Of a stretch of DNA of 46,042 nt, positions 24,635-34,779 are shown in pieces (position 1 is the first letter of the stretch; each line of letters starts with the position of its first letter). The stretch spans positions 1-46,042 of the forward strand of contig NZ_JPJE01000049.1 in assembly GCF_000765215.1 (NCBI RefSeq), in the 5' to 3' direction. Under the pieces are notes generated by a model. That model was not told where the DNA came from and did no database searches. It was given only the letters and a program-made list of their open reading frames with translations. The translations under genes were made by a program, and so were the position numbers. This DNA is from Eubacterium sp. ER2. Its GTDB lineage: Bacteria; Bacillota; Clostridia; Lachnospirales; Lachnospiraceae.

Positions 24635-25360
24635 ATGGGAAATATATATGATGATCCGGTGTTTTTTGATGCCTACGCACAGATGGACAGAAGCCGGAAA
24701 GGCCTTGAGGGAGCCGGGGAGTGGCATCAGCTGGTGCGGCTTTTCCCGGACATGGAAGGAAAGAATGTACTGGACATGGGATGCGGATACGGCTGGCACA
24801 GTAAATATGCGGCAGAAAATGGTGCCGGGGCAGTGACGTCCATAGACCAGAGCAGCCGCATGATCGGGGAGGCCGGGAAGAGGAATGCAGACGACAGGAT
24901 CACTTACAGAGTCTGCGCCCTGGAGGACTACGAGTACCCGGAAGAGACCTTTGACCTTGTGGTGTCCAATCTGGTGCTCCACTATGTGGAAGATCTGGAC
25001 GCCATATACGGGAAGGTATACCGGACACTGAAAAAGGGAGGCGACTTCCTTATGAATATTGAACACCCTGTGTTTACCGGCAGTGTCATGGAGGAGTGGA
25101 TCCGGGATGAAGAGGGAAACGCGCTGTACTGGCCGGTGGATGATTACTTTTATCCCGGCAGGCGTGAGACGGTTTTTCTGGGGGAAAAGGTGGTGAAGCA
25201 GCACCACACGCTGACCCAGATCCTGGGCGGACTTCTGAAGCGCGGTTTTACACTGACGGCAGTGGAGGAGGCGTATCCGGACCCGGCCATGCTGGATCTG
25301 CCGGGCATGAAAGACGAGATGCGCCGACCCATGATGCTTTTTGTGAAGGCAAAGAAATAG
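24635..25360 (+). CDS. Class I SAM-dependent methyltransferase
   Basis: A 241-residue Rossmann-type methyltransferase. Motif I is VLDMGCGYGWHS (about 46-57), followed by the acidic ribose contact SIDQS and by VVSNLVLHYVEDL, typical of Methyltransf_11/25. The substrate is not known. It has its own GGAGG site and lies upstream of the fatty-acid operon without an obvious functional link. Confidence 0.87.
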   Translation: MGNIYDDPVFFDAYAQMDRSRKGLEGAGEWHQLVRLFPDMEGKNVLDMGCGYGWHSKYAAENGAGAVTSIDQSSRMIGEAGKRNADDRITYRVCALEDYEYPEETFDLVVSNLVLHYVEDLDAIYGKVYRTLKKGGDFLMNIEHPVFTGSVMEEWIRDEEGNALYWPVDDYFYPGRRETVFLGEKVVKQHHTLTQILGGLLKRGFTLTAVEEAYPDPAMLDLPGMKDEMRRPMMLFVKAKK

Positions 25361-25370
25361 CGCAAAACTC

Positions 25371-25399
25371 TTGACAGAAGCCATGTGCTGCTATATACT
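25371..25399 (+). promoter_or_regulatory. Promoter of the fatty-acid operon
   Basis: Consensus TTGACA (25371-25376) and TATACT (25394-25399) with a 17-bp spacer, 82 bp before fabH. Confidence 0.85.
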
Positions 25400-25411
25400 T
25401 TGAAAGTCAAA
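25399..25411. promoter_or_regulatory. Putative FabT operator
   Basis: TTTGA-AAG-TCAAA directly follows and touches the -10 box. Palindromes with TTTGA/TCAAA arms are the recognised type for FabT, the MarR repressor of lipid synthesis in Firmicutes. The fabT-like gene at the end of the operon would supply the repressor. A looser copy lies at 25430-25446. Confidence 0.6.
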
Positions 25412-25481
25412 ATATTTCAGACTAAAAATATTTGAAGCGTCGAAATAATAATAGAAATAAAGAAACGAGGAAGCAAAGAAC

Positions 25482-26447
25482 ATGACCGGAGTGATATGCG
25501 GTACAGGCTCAAGTGTGCCTGTACATACGATGGATAACAATGATATTGCCCAGCTTGTGGAGACCAGCGACGAGTGGATCCAGGAGAGGACCGGAGTGGT
25601 ACGGCGCCACATCATCACTGAGGAGACGACAGTGTCCATGGCCGCCGATGCAGCCAGAAAAGCGCTGGAGAACAGCGGCACTGCTCCGGAGGAAGTGGAT
25701 CTGATCCTTGTGTCCACCATCTCCTCCAACGTGATCCTGCCCTGCGCGGCCTGCGAGGTGCAAAAAGAGATTGGCGCTGTGAACGCCACCTGCTACGACA
25801 TGAGCGCGGCCTGCACCGGCTTTGTGCTGGGCTACAGCTCCGCTCTGGCCTATCTGGCCTCCGGCATGTACAGCACCATCCTTGTGATCGGGAGCGAGAG
25901 CCTGTCCAACCTGACAAACTGGAAGGACAGAGGCACATGTATCCTCTTTGGAGACGGCGCCGGAGCCGCGGTGGTGAAAGCCGGGGAGGGAACCTTCTAC
26001 TATCCGGTGACCCACTCGGAGGGAGCCAAGGGCGAGGCCCTGACATGCACCAGCCGCTATAACCGGAACTGGGAGAGCATCCCGGAGGAGGAGATGCTTA
26101 TGCAGATGGACGGCCGTGGCGTGTTCAAATTTGCTGTGAAGAAGGTGCCGGAAGTGATCGGTGAGGTCCTTGAGAAAAACGGCCTTACAAAGGAGGACAT
26201 CGACCTGTATGTGCTCCACCAGGCCAACAGAAGGATCGTGGAGTCCGTGGCAAAGCGGATGGAGGAACCCATCGAAAAATTCCCCATGAACCTGCAGGAG
26301 TATGGCAATACGTCTTCTGCCAGCATCCCCATCCTGCTGGATGAGCTGAACCGGGATGGAAGGCTGAAGAAGGGGCAGAGAATTGTGATCGCCGGATTTG
26401 GAGCCGGCCTGTCCTGGGGAGCGGCAGTCATAGACTGGACAAAATAA
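25482..26447 (+). CDS. fabH: Beta-ketoacyl-ACP synthase III
   Basis: Starts fatty-acid synthesis by condensing an acyl-CoA with malonyl-ACP. It is 321 residues with the catalytic triad C111 (SAACTG), H246 (LHQANRR) and N276 (GNTSSA). It is the first gene of an operon in the same order as the streptococcal fab cluster. A palindromic hairpin separates it from acpP. Confidence 0.97.
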   Translation: MTGVICGTGSSVPVHTMDNNDIAQLVETSDEWIQERTGVVRRHIITEETTVSMAADAARKALENSGTAPEEVDLILVSTISSNVILPCAACEVQKEIGAVNATCYDMSAACTGFVLGYSSALAYLASGMYSTILVIGSESLSNLTNWKDRGTCILFGDGAGAAVVKAGEGTFYYPVTHSEGAKGEALTCTSRYNRNWESIPEEEMLMQMDGRGVFKFAVKKVPEVIGEVLEKNGLTKEDIDLYVLHQANRRIVESVAKRMEEPIEKFPMNLQEYGNTSSASIPILLDELNRDGRLKKGQRIVIAGFGAGLSWGAAVIDWTK

Positions 26448-26455
26448 GCGTGCAG

Positions 26456-26473
26456 CGCCGCAAAAGCGCGGCG
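26456..26473 (+). other. Hairpin between fabH and acpP
   Basis: CGCCGC (26456-26461) pairs with GCGGCG (26468-26473) around an AAAAGC loop. There is no T-run, so it is more likely an RNA-processing or stability element than a terminator. Confidence 0.4.
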
Positions 26474-26525
26474 ATGGCATAGATAAAATCAAAGTAAAAA
26501 GGTAAAAGAAAAGGAGAACAAGACA

Positions 26526-26750
26526 ATGCTGGAAAAGATCAAAGAAATGGTAGCAGACTCATTAGGAGTAGACGCAGGAACGATCACAGAGGAGACTTCC
26601 TTCAAGGATGACCTTGGCGCTGACTCTCTGGACCTGTTTGAGCTTGTAATGGCTCTGGAGGAAGAGTACGATGTGGAGATCCCCACAGAGGATCTGGAGC
26701 AGATCGCTACAGTAGGCGACGTGATTTCCTACATCGAGTCCCACAAATAG
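26526..26750 (+). CDS. acpP: Acyl carrier protein
   Basis: A 74-residue acidic helical protein that carries the growing acyl chain on phosphopantetheine. The attachment serine is S34 in [12 protein letters not shown]. Length is normal. It follows fabH by 78 bp and has AAGGAG upstream. Confidence 0.97.
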   Translation: MLEKIKEMVADSLGVDAGTITEETSFKDDLGADSLDLFELVMALEEEYDVEIPTEDLEQIATVGDVISYIESHK

Positions 26751-26814
26751 ATCAGATAAGCAGTATATATTTCATCAGAATAAAAAGACGAAAAAAGAAA
26801 AAGAGGTTGTCAAT

Positions 26815-27753
26815 ATGAAAACAGAAGTAACGGAATTACTGGGAATTGAATATCCGATTATCCAGGGCGGTATGGCCTGGGTCGCTGAATATCACTTGGC
26901 AGCCGGCGTATCAAATGCCGGTGGGCTTGGACTGATAGGAGCAGCAAGCGCTCCGGCAGACTGGGTGCGCGAACAGATCAGAGAAGCAAAAAAACTGACA
27001 GATAAGCCTTTCGGCGTCAACATCATGCTGATGAGCCCGTACGCGGACGACGTTGCGAAGGTGATCGTGGAAGAAGGCGTAAAGGTGGTTACCACCGGAG
27101 CCGGAAGCCCGGAGAAATACATGAAGATGTGGAAGGAAGCAGGCGTAAAAGTCATCCCTGTTGTCGCCTCCGTTGCACTTGCAAAACGTATGGAGCGCTG
27201 CGGCGCTGACGCGGTTGTCGCAGAAGGGACAGAAGCCGGCGGACACATCGGAGAAAATACGACCATGGTCCTGGTACCCCAGGTGGTGGATGCGGTAAAT
27301 ATTCCGGTCATCGCCGCAGGCGGTATCGCTGACGGAAGAGGCATTGCCGCAGCGTTCATGCTGGGCGCAAAGGGCGTGCAGATGGGCACACACTTTGTTG
27401 TCACAGATGAGTCCCAGGTACATGAAAATTACAAAGAACGCATCATCAAGGCAAAAGATATCGACTCCCGTGTCACAGGCCGCACCACAGGACATCCGGT
27501 ACGCGCGCTGAGAAACGACATGACAAAGAAATATCTGGAGCTGGAAAATAAAGGTGCAGGCTTTGAGGAGCTGGAGCTTCTGACACTGGGCGGTCTTCGC
27601 AAGGCAGTTGTGGAAGGCGACGTGAAAAACGGAAGCGTCATGGCAGGACAGATCGCCGGCATGGTGAAAGAGAGAATGTCCTGTAAGGAGCTGATCGACA
27701 AACTGGTAAGCGAGACAGATGCACTGATCAAAGGAGCGGGCTTTTATGAGTAA
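26815..27753 (+). CDS. fabK: Enoyl-ACP reductase II (FMN-dependent)
   Basis: A 312-residue FMN TIM-barrel that reduces the trans-2-enoyl-ACP in each cycle. Key features are IIQGGMAWVAE at the N-terminus and H144 in TEAGGHIGE, the general position of the FabK catalytic histidine. FabK enzymes are not inhibited by triclosan, unlike FabI. No FabI is seen in the operon. It overlaps fabD by 8 bp. Confidence 0.95.
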   Translation: MKTEVTELLGIEYPIIQGGMAWVAEYHLAAGVSNAGGLGLIGAASAPADWVREQIREAKKLTDKPFGVNIMLMSPYADDVAKVIVEEGVKVVTTGAGSPEKYMKMWKEAGVKVIPVVASVALAKRMERCGADAVVAEGTEAGGHIGENTTMVLVPQVVDAVNIPVIAAGGIADGRGIAAAFMLGAKGVQMGTHFVVTDESQVHENYKERIIKAKDIDSRVTGRTTGHPVRALRNDMTKKYLELENKGAGFEELELLTLGGLRKAVVEGDVKNGSVMAGQIAGMVKERMSCKELIDKLVSETDALIKGAGFYE

Positions 27754-28678
27754 GATTGCATTTATTTATCCCGGCCAGGGCGCGCAGAAATGCGGCATGG
27801 GCCAGGATTTCTACGAGAACAGCGCTTCCGCGAAGGCTGTGTACGACATGGCTTCAGAGGTGCTGAAAGATAACATGGACATTGACATGAAAGACCTGTG
27901 CTTTCATGAGAACGATAAATTGGACCTTACAGAGTACACACAGGCAGCCCTTGTGACCACCTGCCTGGCCATGACAAAGCCGCTTGTGGAGGCGGGGATC
28001 CGCCCGGACGTGACAGCAGGCTTAAGTCTTGGTGAGTACTGCGCCATTGCGGCGGCAGGCGGCATGAAGGACGAGGATGCCATCCGCCTTGTGAGAAAAA
28101 GAGGCCTTCTCATGCAGAACACGGTTCCTGCAGGGGAGGGTGCCATGTGCGCCATCATGGGCATGACCGGCGAAGAGATCGAGGCGGTCACTGACGGCAT
28201 GGAAGGCGTGTCTGTTGCCAACTACAACTGCCCGGGGCAGATCGTTATTACCGGGGAGACAAAGGCAGTGGAGGCTGCGGCAGAAAAGCTGAAAGAAGCC
28301 GGAGCCAAAAGGGCGGTCATGCTGAATGTCAGCGGACCTTTCCACTCCCCCATGCTGAAGAAGGCCGGGGAGGAGCTGGCGCAGGTGCTGGAGGGCGTGG
28401 AGCTGTCCCCTCTTAACGTGCCTTATGTGACAAACGTGACAGCGCAGCAGGTGACAGACATCAGCCAGACAAAAGAGCTTCTGGCAGAGCAGGTCAGCTC
28501 CTCCGTGCGTTGGCAGCAGAGCATGGAAAATCTCATCGCGGACGGCGTGGACACGTTTATTGAGATCGGGCCGGGCAGAACCCTTGCCGGTTTCATGAGA
28601 AAGATCAGCCGCGATGTGACGGTCTATAACGTAGGTACATGGGCCGACGTGGAGAAAGTGGCGGAAAGTCTGAAATAA
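27746..28678 (+). CDS. fabD: Malonyl-CoA:ACP transacylase
   Basis: Transfers malonyl from CoA to ACP; 310 residues. The nucleophile is S94 in GLSLGEY and the base is H in GPFHSPM. The GQGAQ motif lies near the N-terminus. It overlaps fabK, indicating tight coupling. Confidence 0.97.
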   Translation: MSKIAFIYPGQGAQKCGMGQDFYENSASAKAVYDMASEVLKDNMDIDMKDLCFHENDKLDLTEYTQAALVTTCLAMTKPLVEAGIRPDVTAGLSLGEYCAIAAAGGMKDEDAIRLVRKRGLLMQNTVPAGEGAMCAIMGMTGEEIEAVTDGMEGVSVANYNCPGQIVITGETKAVEAAAEKLKEAGAKRAVMLNVSGPFHSPMLKKAGEELAQVLEGVELSPLNVPYVTNVTAQQVTDISQTKELLAEQVSSSVRWQQSMENLIADGVDTFIEIGPGRTLAGFMRKISRDVTVYNVGTWADVEKVAESLK

Positions 28679-28704
28679 AGTCGAAAAGCAAAAAGGAGGC
28701 AGGG

Positions 28705-28714
28705 GCGGTTAACC
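28705..28714 (+). promoter_or_regulatory. Palindrome between RBS and fabG start
   Basis: CGGTTAACCG separates AAGGAGG from the fabG ATG. Folding could bring the two close together. It could equally be a chance site. Confidence 0.3.
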
Positions 28715-28729
28715 GTCCTGTACGAGAAA

Positions 28730-29470
28730 ATGTTAGATGGAAAGATTGCAGTAGTAACAGGAGCTTCCCGCGGGATCGGAAGGGCCATCGCCCTGGAACT
28801 GGCTTCCCAGGGAGCCTTCGTGGTAGTCAACTACAACGGTTCAAAGGACCGGGCGGAGGAAGTGAAAAAAGAGATCGAGGCAGCCGGAGGAAAAGCGGAA
28901 GTCTATCAGTGCAATGTATCTGATTTTGAGAAATGCCAGGCTTTTATCCAGGATGTTATCAAAACATACGGAAGACTGGATATTCTTGTCAACAACGCGG
29001 GCATCACAAGAGACGGACTTCTGATGAAGATGTCCGAGGCGGATTTTGACAGCGTCATTGAGACCAACCTTAAGGGCACTTTCAACACTATCCGCTTCGC
29101 GTCCAGACAGATGCTGAAGCAGAGAAGCGGCCGTATCATCAATATGTCCTCTGTTGTGGGCATTGCAGGCAATGCGGGACAGGCCAATTACGCCTCCTCC
29201 AAGGCGGGCGTCATCGGCCTTACAAAGGCTGTGGCAAGAGAGCTGGCTTCCAGGGGCATCACGGTGAACGCCATCGCTCCCGGATTTATCGAGACAGAGA
29301 TGACGGAGGTCCTCTCTGACGCAGTGAAAGAGGCGTCTGTGGCCCAGATCCCTCTTGGAAGATTTGGAAAGCCGGAGGATATCGCAAAGACAGCGGCCTT
29401 CCTGGCTTCTGACGATGCAGGCTATATTACAGGACAGGTGATCCAGGTAGACGGAGGAATGGCGATATGA
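28730..29470 (+). CDS. fabG: 3-oxoacyl-ACP reductase
   Basis: Short-chain dehydrogenase of 246 residues that reduces 3-oxoacyl-ACP with NADPH. The cofactor motif is TGASRGIG (10-17), and catalytic residues are S140, Y154 and K158 (YASSK). The AAGGAGG site (28693-28699) lies about 30 nt before the ATG, with the palindrome CGGTTAACCG between them, so ribosome access may depend on that fold. It overlaps fabF by 4 bp. Confidence 0.95.
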   Translation: MLDGKIAVVTGASRGIGRAIALELASQGAFVVVNYNGSKDRAEEVKKEIEAAGGKAEVYQCNVSDFEKCQAFIQDVIKTYGRLDILVNNAGITRDGLLMKMSEADFDSVIETNLKGTFNTIRFASRQMLKQRSGRIINMSSVVGIAGNAGQANYASSKAGVIGLTKAVARELASRGITVNAIAPGFIETEMTEVLSDAVKEASVAQIPLGRFGKPEDIAKTAAFLASDDAGYITGQVIQVDGGMAI

Positions 29471-30708
29471 TGAAGAGAAGAGTAGTTGTGACAGGGCTTG
29501 GGGCCATCACCCCCCTGGGAAATACAGTTCCCGAGTTCTGGGCGGGCGTAAAGGAAGGAAAGGTGGGCATCGCGCCTATCACGAAGTTTGATACCACTGA
29601 ATATAAAGTAAAACTGGCGGCAGAAGTCAAAGATTTTGTGGCAAAAGACCGGATGGATTTCAAGGCTGCAAGAAGGATGGAGGCTTTCTCACAGTACGCT
29701 GTGGCGGCTGCAAAGGAAGCTTTCGACGACGCAGGCATTGACATGGAGAAGGAGGACTCCTTCCGGGCCGGCGTCATCATCGGCTCCGGTATCGGAAGCC
29801 TGCAGCAGGTGGAGTCCAGCTACGAGAAGATCAAGACAAAAGGCCCTAACAAGGTAAACCCGCTGATGGTGCCCCTTATGATCTGCAACATGGCGGCAGG
29901 AAATGTTTCCATCCAGCTTGGCCTGCGGGGAAAATGCTCCAATGTGGTGACAGCCTGTGCCACAGGAACCCACTGTATCGGAGACGCCTTCCGGGCTATC
30001 CAGTATGGTGACGCGGACATTATGCTTGCAGGGGGAACAGAGAGCGCTATCTGCCCCACAGGAGTGGCAGGATTTACCGCCCTCACCGCCCTTTCCACCA
30101 ACCCGGATCCGGCCACGGCATCCCGCCCCTTTGACAAAGACAGAGACGGCTTCGTCATGGGTGAAGGAGCAGGCGTGGTTGTTCTGGAGGAACTGGAACA
30201 CGCAAAGGCAAGAGGAGCGAAGATCTACGCGGAGGTCGTGGGATACGGCGCCACAGGAGACGCTTACCACATCACTTCACCGGCAGAGGACGGCGCAGGT
30301 GCTGCCAAGGCCATGGAGCTTGCCATGGAGGAGGCAGAAGTTTCACCTTCCCAGGTAGAGTACATCAATGCCCACGGCACAAGTACACACCACAATGACC
30401 TCTTCGAGACAAGAGCCATCAAGAAGGCCTTCGGCGACGCGGCAAAAGACGTAGTCATCAACTCCACAAAATCTATGATCGGCCATCTTTTAGGTGCAGC
30501 CGGCGGCGTGGAGTTCATCACTCTTGTGAAATCCGTGGAGGAAGGATTTATCCACCAGACCATGGGAACCGTGGAGACAGACGAGGACTGTGACCTTAAC
30601 TATGCGGTAGGCGCTCCGGTGGAGAAGGAGATCCACTACGCCATGACCAACTCCCTTGGATTTGGCGGACACAACGCAACCGTGCTGATCAAGAAATACG
30701 AAGAATAA
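29467..30708 (+). CDS. fabF: Beta-ketoacyl-ACP synthase II
   Basis: Elongating condensing enzyme of 413 residues. The active cysteine is C164 (VTACATGTH), with histidines in [11 protein letters not shown] and GHLLGAAGG. It begins inside the end of fabG at ATGATG. GGAGG lies about 10 nt upstream, inside fabG. Confidence 0.97.
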   Translation: MMKRRVVVTGLGAITPLGNTVPEFWAGVKEGKVGIAPITKFDTTEYKVKLAAEVKDFVAKDRMDFKAARRMEAFSQYAVAAAKEAFDDAGIDMEKEDSFRAGVIIGSGIGSLQQVESSYEKIKTKGPNKVNPLMVPLMICNMAAGNVSIQLGLRGKCSNVVTACATGTHCIGDAFRAIQYGDADIMLAGGTESAICPTGVAGFTALTALSTNPDPATASRPFDKDRDGFVMGEGAGVVVLEELEHAKARGAKIYAEVVGYGATGDAYHITSPAEDGAGAAKAMELAMEEAEVSPSQVEYINAHGTSTHHNDLFETRAIKKAFGDAAKDVVINSTKSMIGHLLGAAGGVEFITLVKSVEEGFIHQTMGTVETDEDCDLNYAVGAPVEKEIHYAMTNSLGFGGHNATVLIKKYEE

Positions 30709-30724
30709 AAAGAGGTGCGAGATC

Positions 30725-31195
30725 ATGGAATTTGAGAACCTGTTAAAACTCATCCAGGCAGTCTCCGACTCAGAGCTGACCGGACTGAAATACGAAGAAA
30801 AGGGCGTAAAGCTCCATCTGACAAAAGAAAAAGAGACCATCGTCACAGCTCTGCAGGCGGCTGAGAGTACTGTGGCGGTTCCGACCGTGCAGGCAGCAGC
30901 TCCCGCAGCGGCTGCACAGACAGACAAGGCAGCAGAAGAGAAGACATCTGCAGAGCCCTCCGGCAAGATCGTGAAGAGCCCTCTGGTGGGAACATTCTAC
31001 GCAGCTCCGGCAGAGGATGCGGATCCTTACGTGTCTGTGGGAGACACGGTGAAAAAAGGCCAGGTCATGGCCATCGTGGAAGCCATGAAGCTGATGAACG
31101 AGATCGAGAGCGACTTTGACGGGACAGTGGAGGAGATCTACGTGGAAAACGGCCAGGCCGTGGAGTACGGACAGCCGCTGTTCCGCCTTTCATAG
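30725..31195 (+). CDS. accB: Biotin carboxyl carrier protein
   Basis: The biotin carrier of acetyl-CoA carboxylase, 156 residues. The biotinyl lysine is K122 in EAMKLMNE. An Ala/Pro-rich hinge (about 45-78) leads to the biotinyl domain. It is followed by fabZ after 25 bp. Confidence 0.96.
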   Translation: MEFENLLKLIQAVSDSELTGLKYEEKGVKLHLTKEKETIVTALQAAESTVAVPTVQAAAPAAAAQTDKAAEEKTSAEPSGKIVKSPLVGTFYAAPAEDADPYVSVGDTVKKGQVMAIVEAMKLMNEIESDFDGTVEEIYVENGQAVEYGQPLFRLS

Positions 31196-31220
31196 GAAAT
31201 ACAGGAAGGAGACAAAGAGC

Positions 31221-31649
31221 ATGAACCATTTGGATATCAACCAGATCAAGGAGATCATTCCCCACCGCCATCCCTTCCTCCTTGTGGACTACATCGAGGA
31301 CTATGAGCCGGGACAGTTTGCGGTAGGTTATAAATGCGTCACATACAGGGAAGATTTCTTCAAGGGACATTTTCCCCAGGAGCCGGTAATGCCCGGTGTG
31401 CTGACGGTGGAGGCGCTGGCCCAGGTAGGGGCTGTGGCCATCCTGAGCAAAGAGGAGAACAAAGGAAAGATCGCCTATTTTGGCGGCATCAATAAATGCA
31501 AGTTCAAAGGAAAGATCGTGCCGGGAGATAAAGTAAAGCTGGAGACAAAGATCATCAAGGCCAAAGGGCCTATGGGGATCGGAGAGGCCACTGCCAGCGT
31601 GGACGGCAAGGTGGTAGTCAGCGCGGAACTGACCTTTATGGTAGGATAG
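31221..31649 (+). CDS. fabZ: 3-hydroxyacyl-ACP dehydratase
   Basis: A 142-residue hot-dog enzyme that removes water from 3-hydroxyacyl-ACP. The catalytic pair is H50 (KGHFPQ) and E64 (LTVEALAQ), and HRHPFLLVD is the family motif. An upstream in-frame reading from 31116 overlaps accB and is not used; AGGAAGGAG precedes the 31221 ATG. Confidence 0.95.
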   Translation: MNHLDINQIKEIIPHRHPFLLVDYIEDYEPGQFAVGYKCVTYREDFFKGHFPQEPVMPGVLTVEALAQVGAVAILSKEENKGKIAYFGGINKCKFKGKIVPGDKVKLETKIIKAKGPMGIGEATASVDGKVVVSAELTFMVG

Positions 31650-31672
31650 ACTGACGGGAGGATGAAAGAGAA

Positions 31673-33037
<1,365 letters not shown>

Positions 33038-33039
33038 AA

Positions 33040-34770
33040 ATGAAGTTAGAAAATATGTTTAAAAAGACAAGAGCTGTCTCGGGGAGAAAGGGATACATCT
33101 CCCTGCGGGAGAGGCGGCCGGAGGTGCCGGAGGGCCTGCTGCGCAAGTGCAACAAATGCGGCAGCGCCATCATTGCCGAGGACGTAAAGAGAGGCTACTA
33201 TATCTGCCCGAAGTGCGGCGGCTATTTCCGTGTCCACGCCTACAGACGCATTGAGATGATCACCGACGACGGTACATTTGAGGAGTGGGACAAGGAGCTT
33301 GTGGGCGGAAATCCCATGGACTATAAAGGCTATCCGGAGAAGCTGGCAGCCGTGCAGGAGAAGACAAAGCTTACCGAGGCGGTTGTGACAGGAAAGGCGG
33401 AGATCAACGGTCTGGAGACAGTGATAGGCGTCTGTGACGGCCGGTTCCTCATGTCCAGTATGGGAGAGGCCGTGGGAGAGAAGATAGCCCGGGCTGTGGA
33501 GCGGGCCACCAAGGAGCGGCTTCCGGTGATCCTTTTTGCCTGTTCCGGCGGGGCCAGGATGCAGGAGGGGATCACCTCCCTTATGCAGATGGCAAAGACT
33601 TCCGCGGCTCTGAAGCGGCACAGCGATGCGGGACTTCTCTATATTTCCGTTCTGACAGACCCCACCACAGGCGGTGTGACGGCCAGCTTTGCCATGCTGG
33701 GAGATGTGATCCTGGCAGAGCCCAAGGCCCTCATCGGCTTTGCAGGCCCCAGGGTCATTGAGCAGACCATCGGACAGAAACTGCCCAAGGGCTTTCAGAG
33801 ATCCGAGTTCCTGCTGGAGCACGGTTTCATTGACCGGATCGTGGAGAGGGAAGAACTGAAGACGGTTCTCTCCGAGATTCTGCAGATGCACCAGGAGAGC
33901 GGCAGGACGTATAAGAGAGGAGCTGCTTCTGAACGGGACGCTGCCTTGGAAGAGCAGATGGAGGCTCTGGCAGCTCCGGAAGAAGAGGAGCTGTCAGCCT
34001 GGGAGCGGGTGCAGATCTCCCGGATGAAGGACCGCCCGGTGGGATCGGACTACATCCAGACGCTGTTTACTGATTTTATGGAGTTCCACGGCGACCGGTA
34101 TTTTGCGGACGACAAAGCCATCATCGGCGGCATCGCCAGATTTCACGGCCAGCCGGTGACTGTCATTGCCCAGGCCAAGGGGACCACTACGAAGGAAAAT
34201 ATCGAGCGCAACTTCGGAATGCCGTCTCCGGACGGGTACCGCAAGGCCCTCCGCCTCATGAAGCAGGCGGAGAAATTCGGCCGCCCGGTGATCTGTTTTG
34301 TGGACACCCCGGGAGCTTTCTGCGGCCTGGAAGCTGAGGAGAGAGGCCAGGGAGAGGCCATTGCCAGAAACATCTATGAGATGTCGGGACTGAAGGTGCC
34401 GGTGCTCTCTGTCATCATCGGAGAGGGAGGCAGCGGAGGAGCCCTTGCCATGGCTACTGCGGACGAGGTGTGGATGCTGGAGAATTCCGTGTATTCCATC
34501 CTCTCCCCGGAAGGATTTGCCAGCATCCTGTGGAAGGACAGCACAAAGGCAAAAGAGGCGGCAGAGGTTATGAAGCTGACAGCCAGGGATCTTTATAAGG
34601 CGGGCATTGTGGAGAAGGTCATTCCGGAACCTGCCCACTATACAGTGCTGAACCTGGAGGAAGTGACAGACAGGCTCTCGGAGGGCATGGACCGCTTCCT
34701 TGAAACATATGAAAGCATGTCGGCAGAAGAGCTGACCCAGAGGCGGTACGAGCGTTTCCGCCGGATGTAG
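33040..34770 (+). CDS. Fused acetyl-CoA carboxylase beta-alpha carboxyltransferase
   Basis: A single 576-residue chain holds both halves of the carboxyltransferase that makes malonyl-CoA. Residues about 1-290 are AccD with its zinc ribbon (C37, C40, C56, C59). Residues about 310-575 are AccA (EFHGDR, GTTTKENIERNFGM, VDTPGAF, GEGGSGGALA). In many bacteria these are separate accD and accA genes. No internal stop or frameshift is seen, so fusion should be genuine. It ends 9 bp before the next gene. Confidence 0.94.
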   Translation: MKLENMFKKTRAVSGRKGYISLRERRPEVPEGLLRKCNKCGSAIIAEDVKRGYYICPKCGGYFRVHAYRRIEMITDDGTFEEWDKELVGGNPMDYKGYPEKLAAVQEKTKLTEAVVTGKAEINGLETVIGVCDGRFLMSSMGEAVGEKIARAVERATKERLPVILFACSGGARMQEGITSLMQMAKTSAALKRHSDAGLLYISVLTDPTTGGVTASFAMLGDVILAEPKALIGFAGPRVIEQTIGQKLPKGFQRSEFLLEHGFIDRIVEREELKTVLSEILQMHQESGRTYKRGAASERDAALEEQMEALAAPEEEELSAWERVQISRMKDRPVGSDYIQTLFTDFMEFHGDRYFADDKAIIGGIARFHGQPVTVIAQAKGTTTKENIERNFGMPSPDGYRKALRLMKQAEKFGRPVICFVDTPGAFCGLEAEERGQGEAIARNIYEMSGLKVPVLSVIIGEGGSGGALAMATADEVWMLENSVYSILSPEGFASILWKDSTKAKEAAEVMKLTARDLYKAGIVEKVIPEPAHYTVLNLEEVTDRLSEGMDRFLETYESMSAEELTQRRYERFRRM

Positions 34771-34779
34771 GAGATCTGT

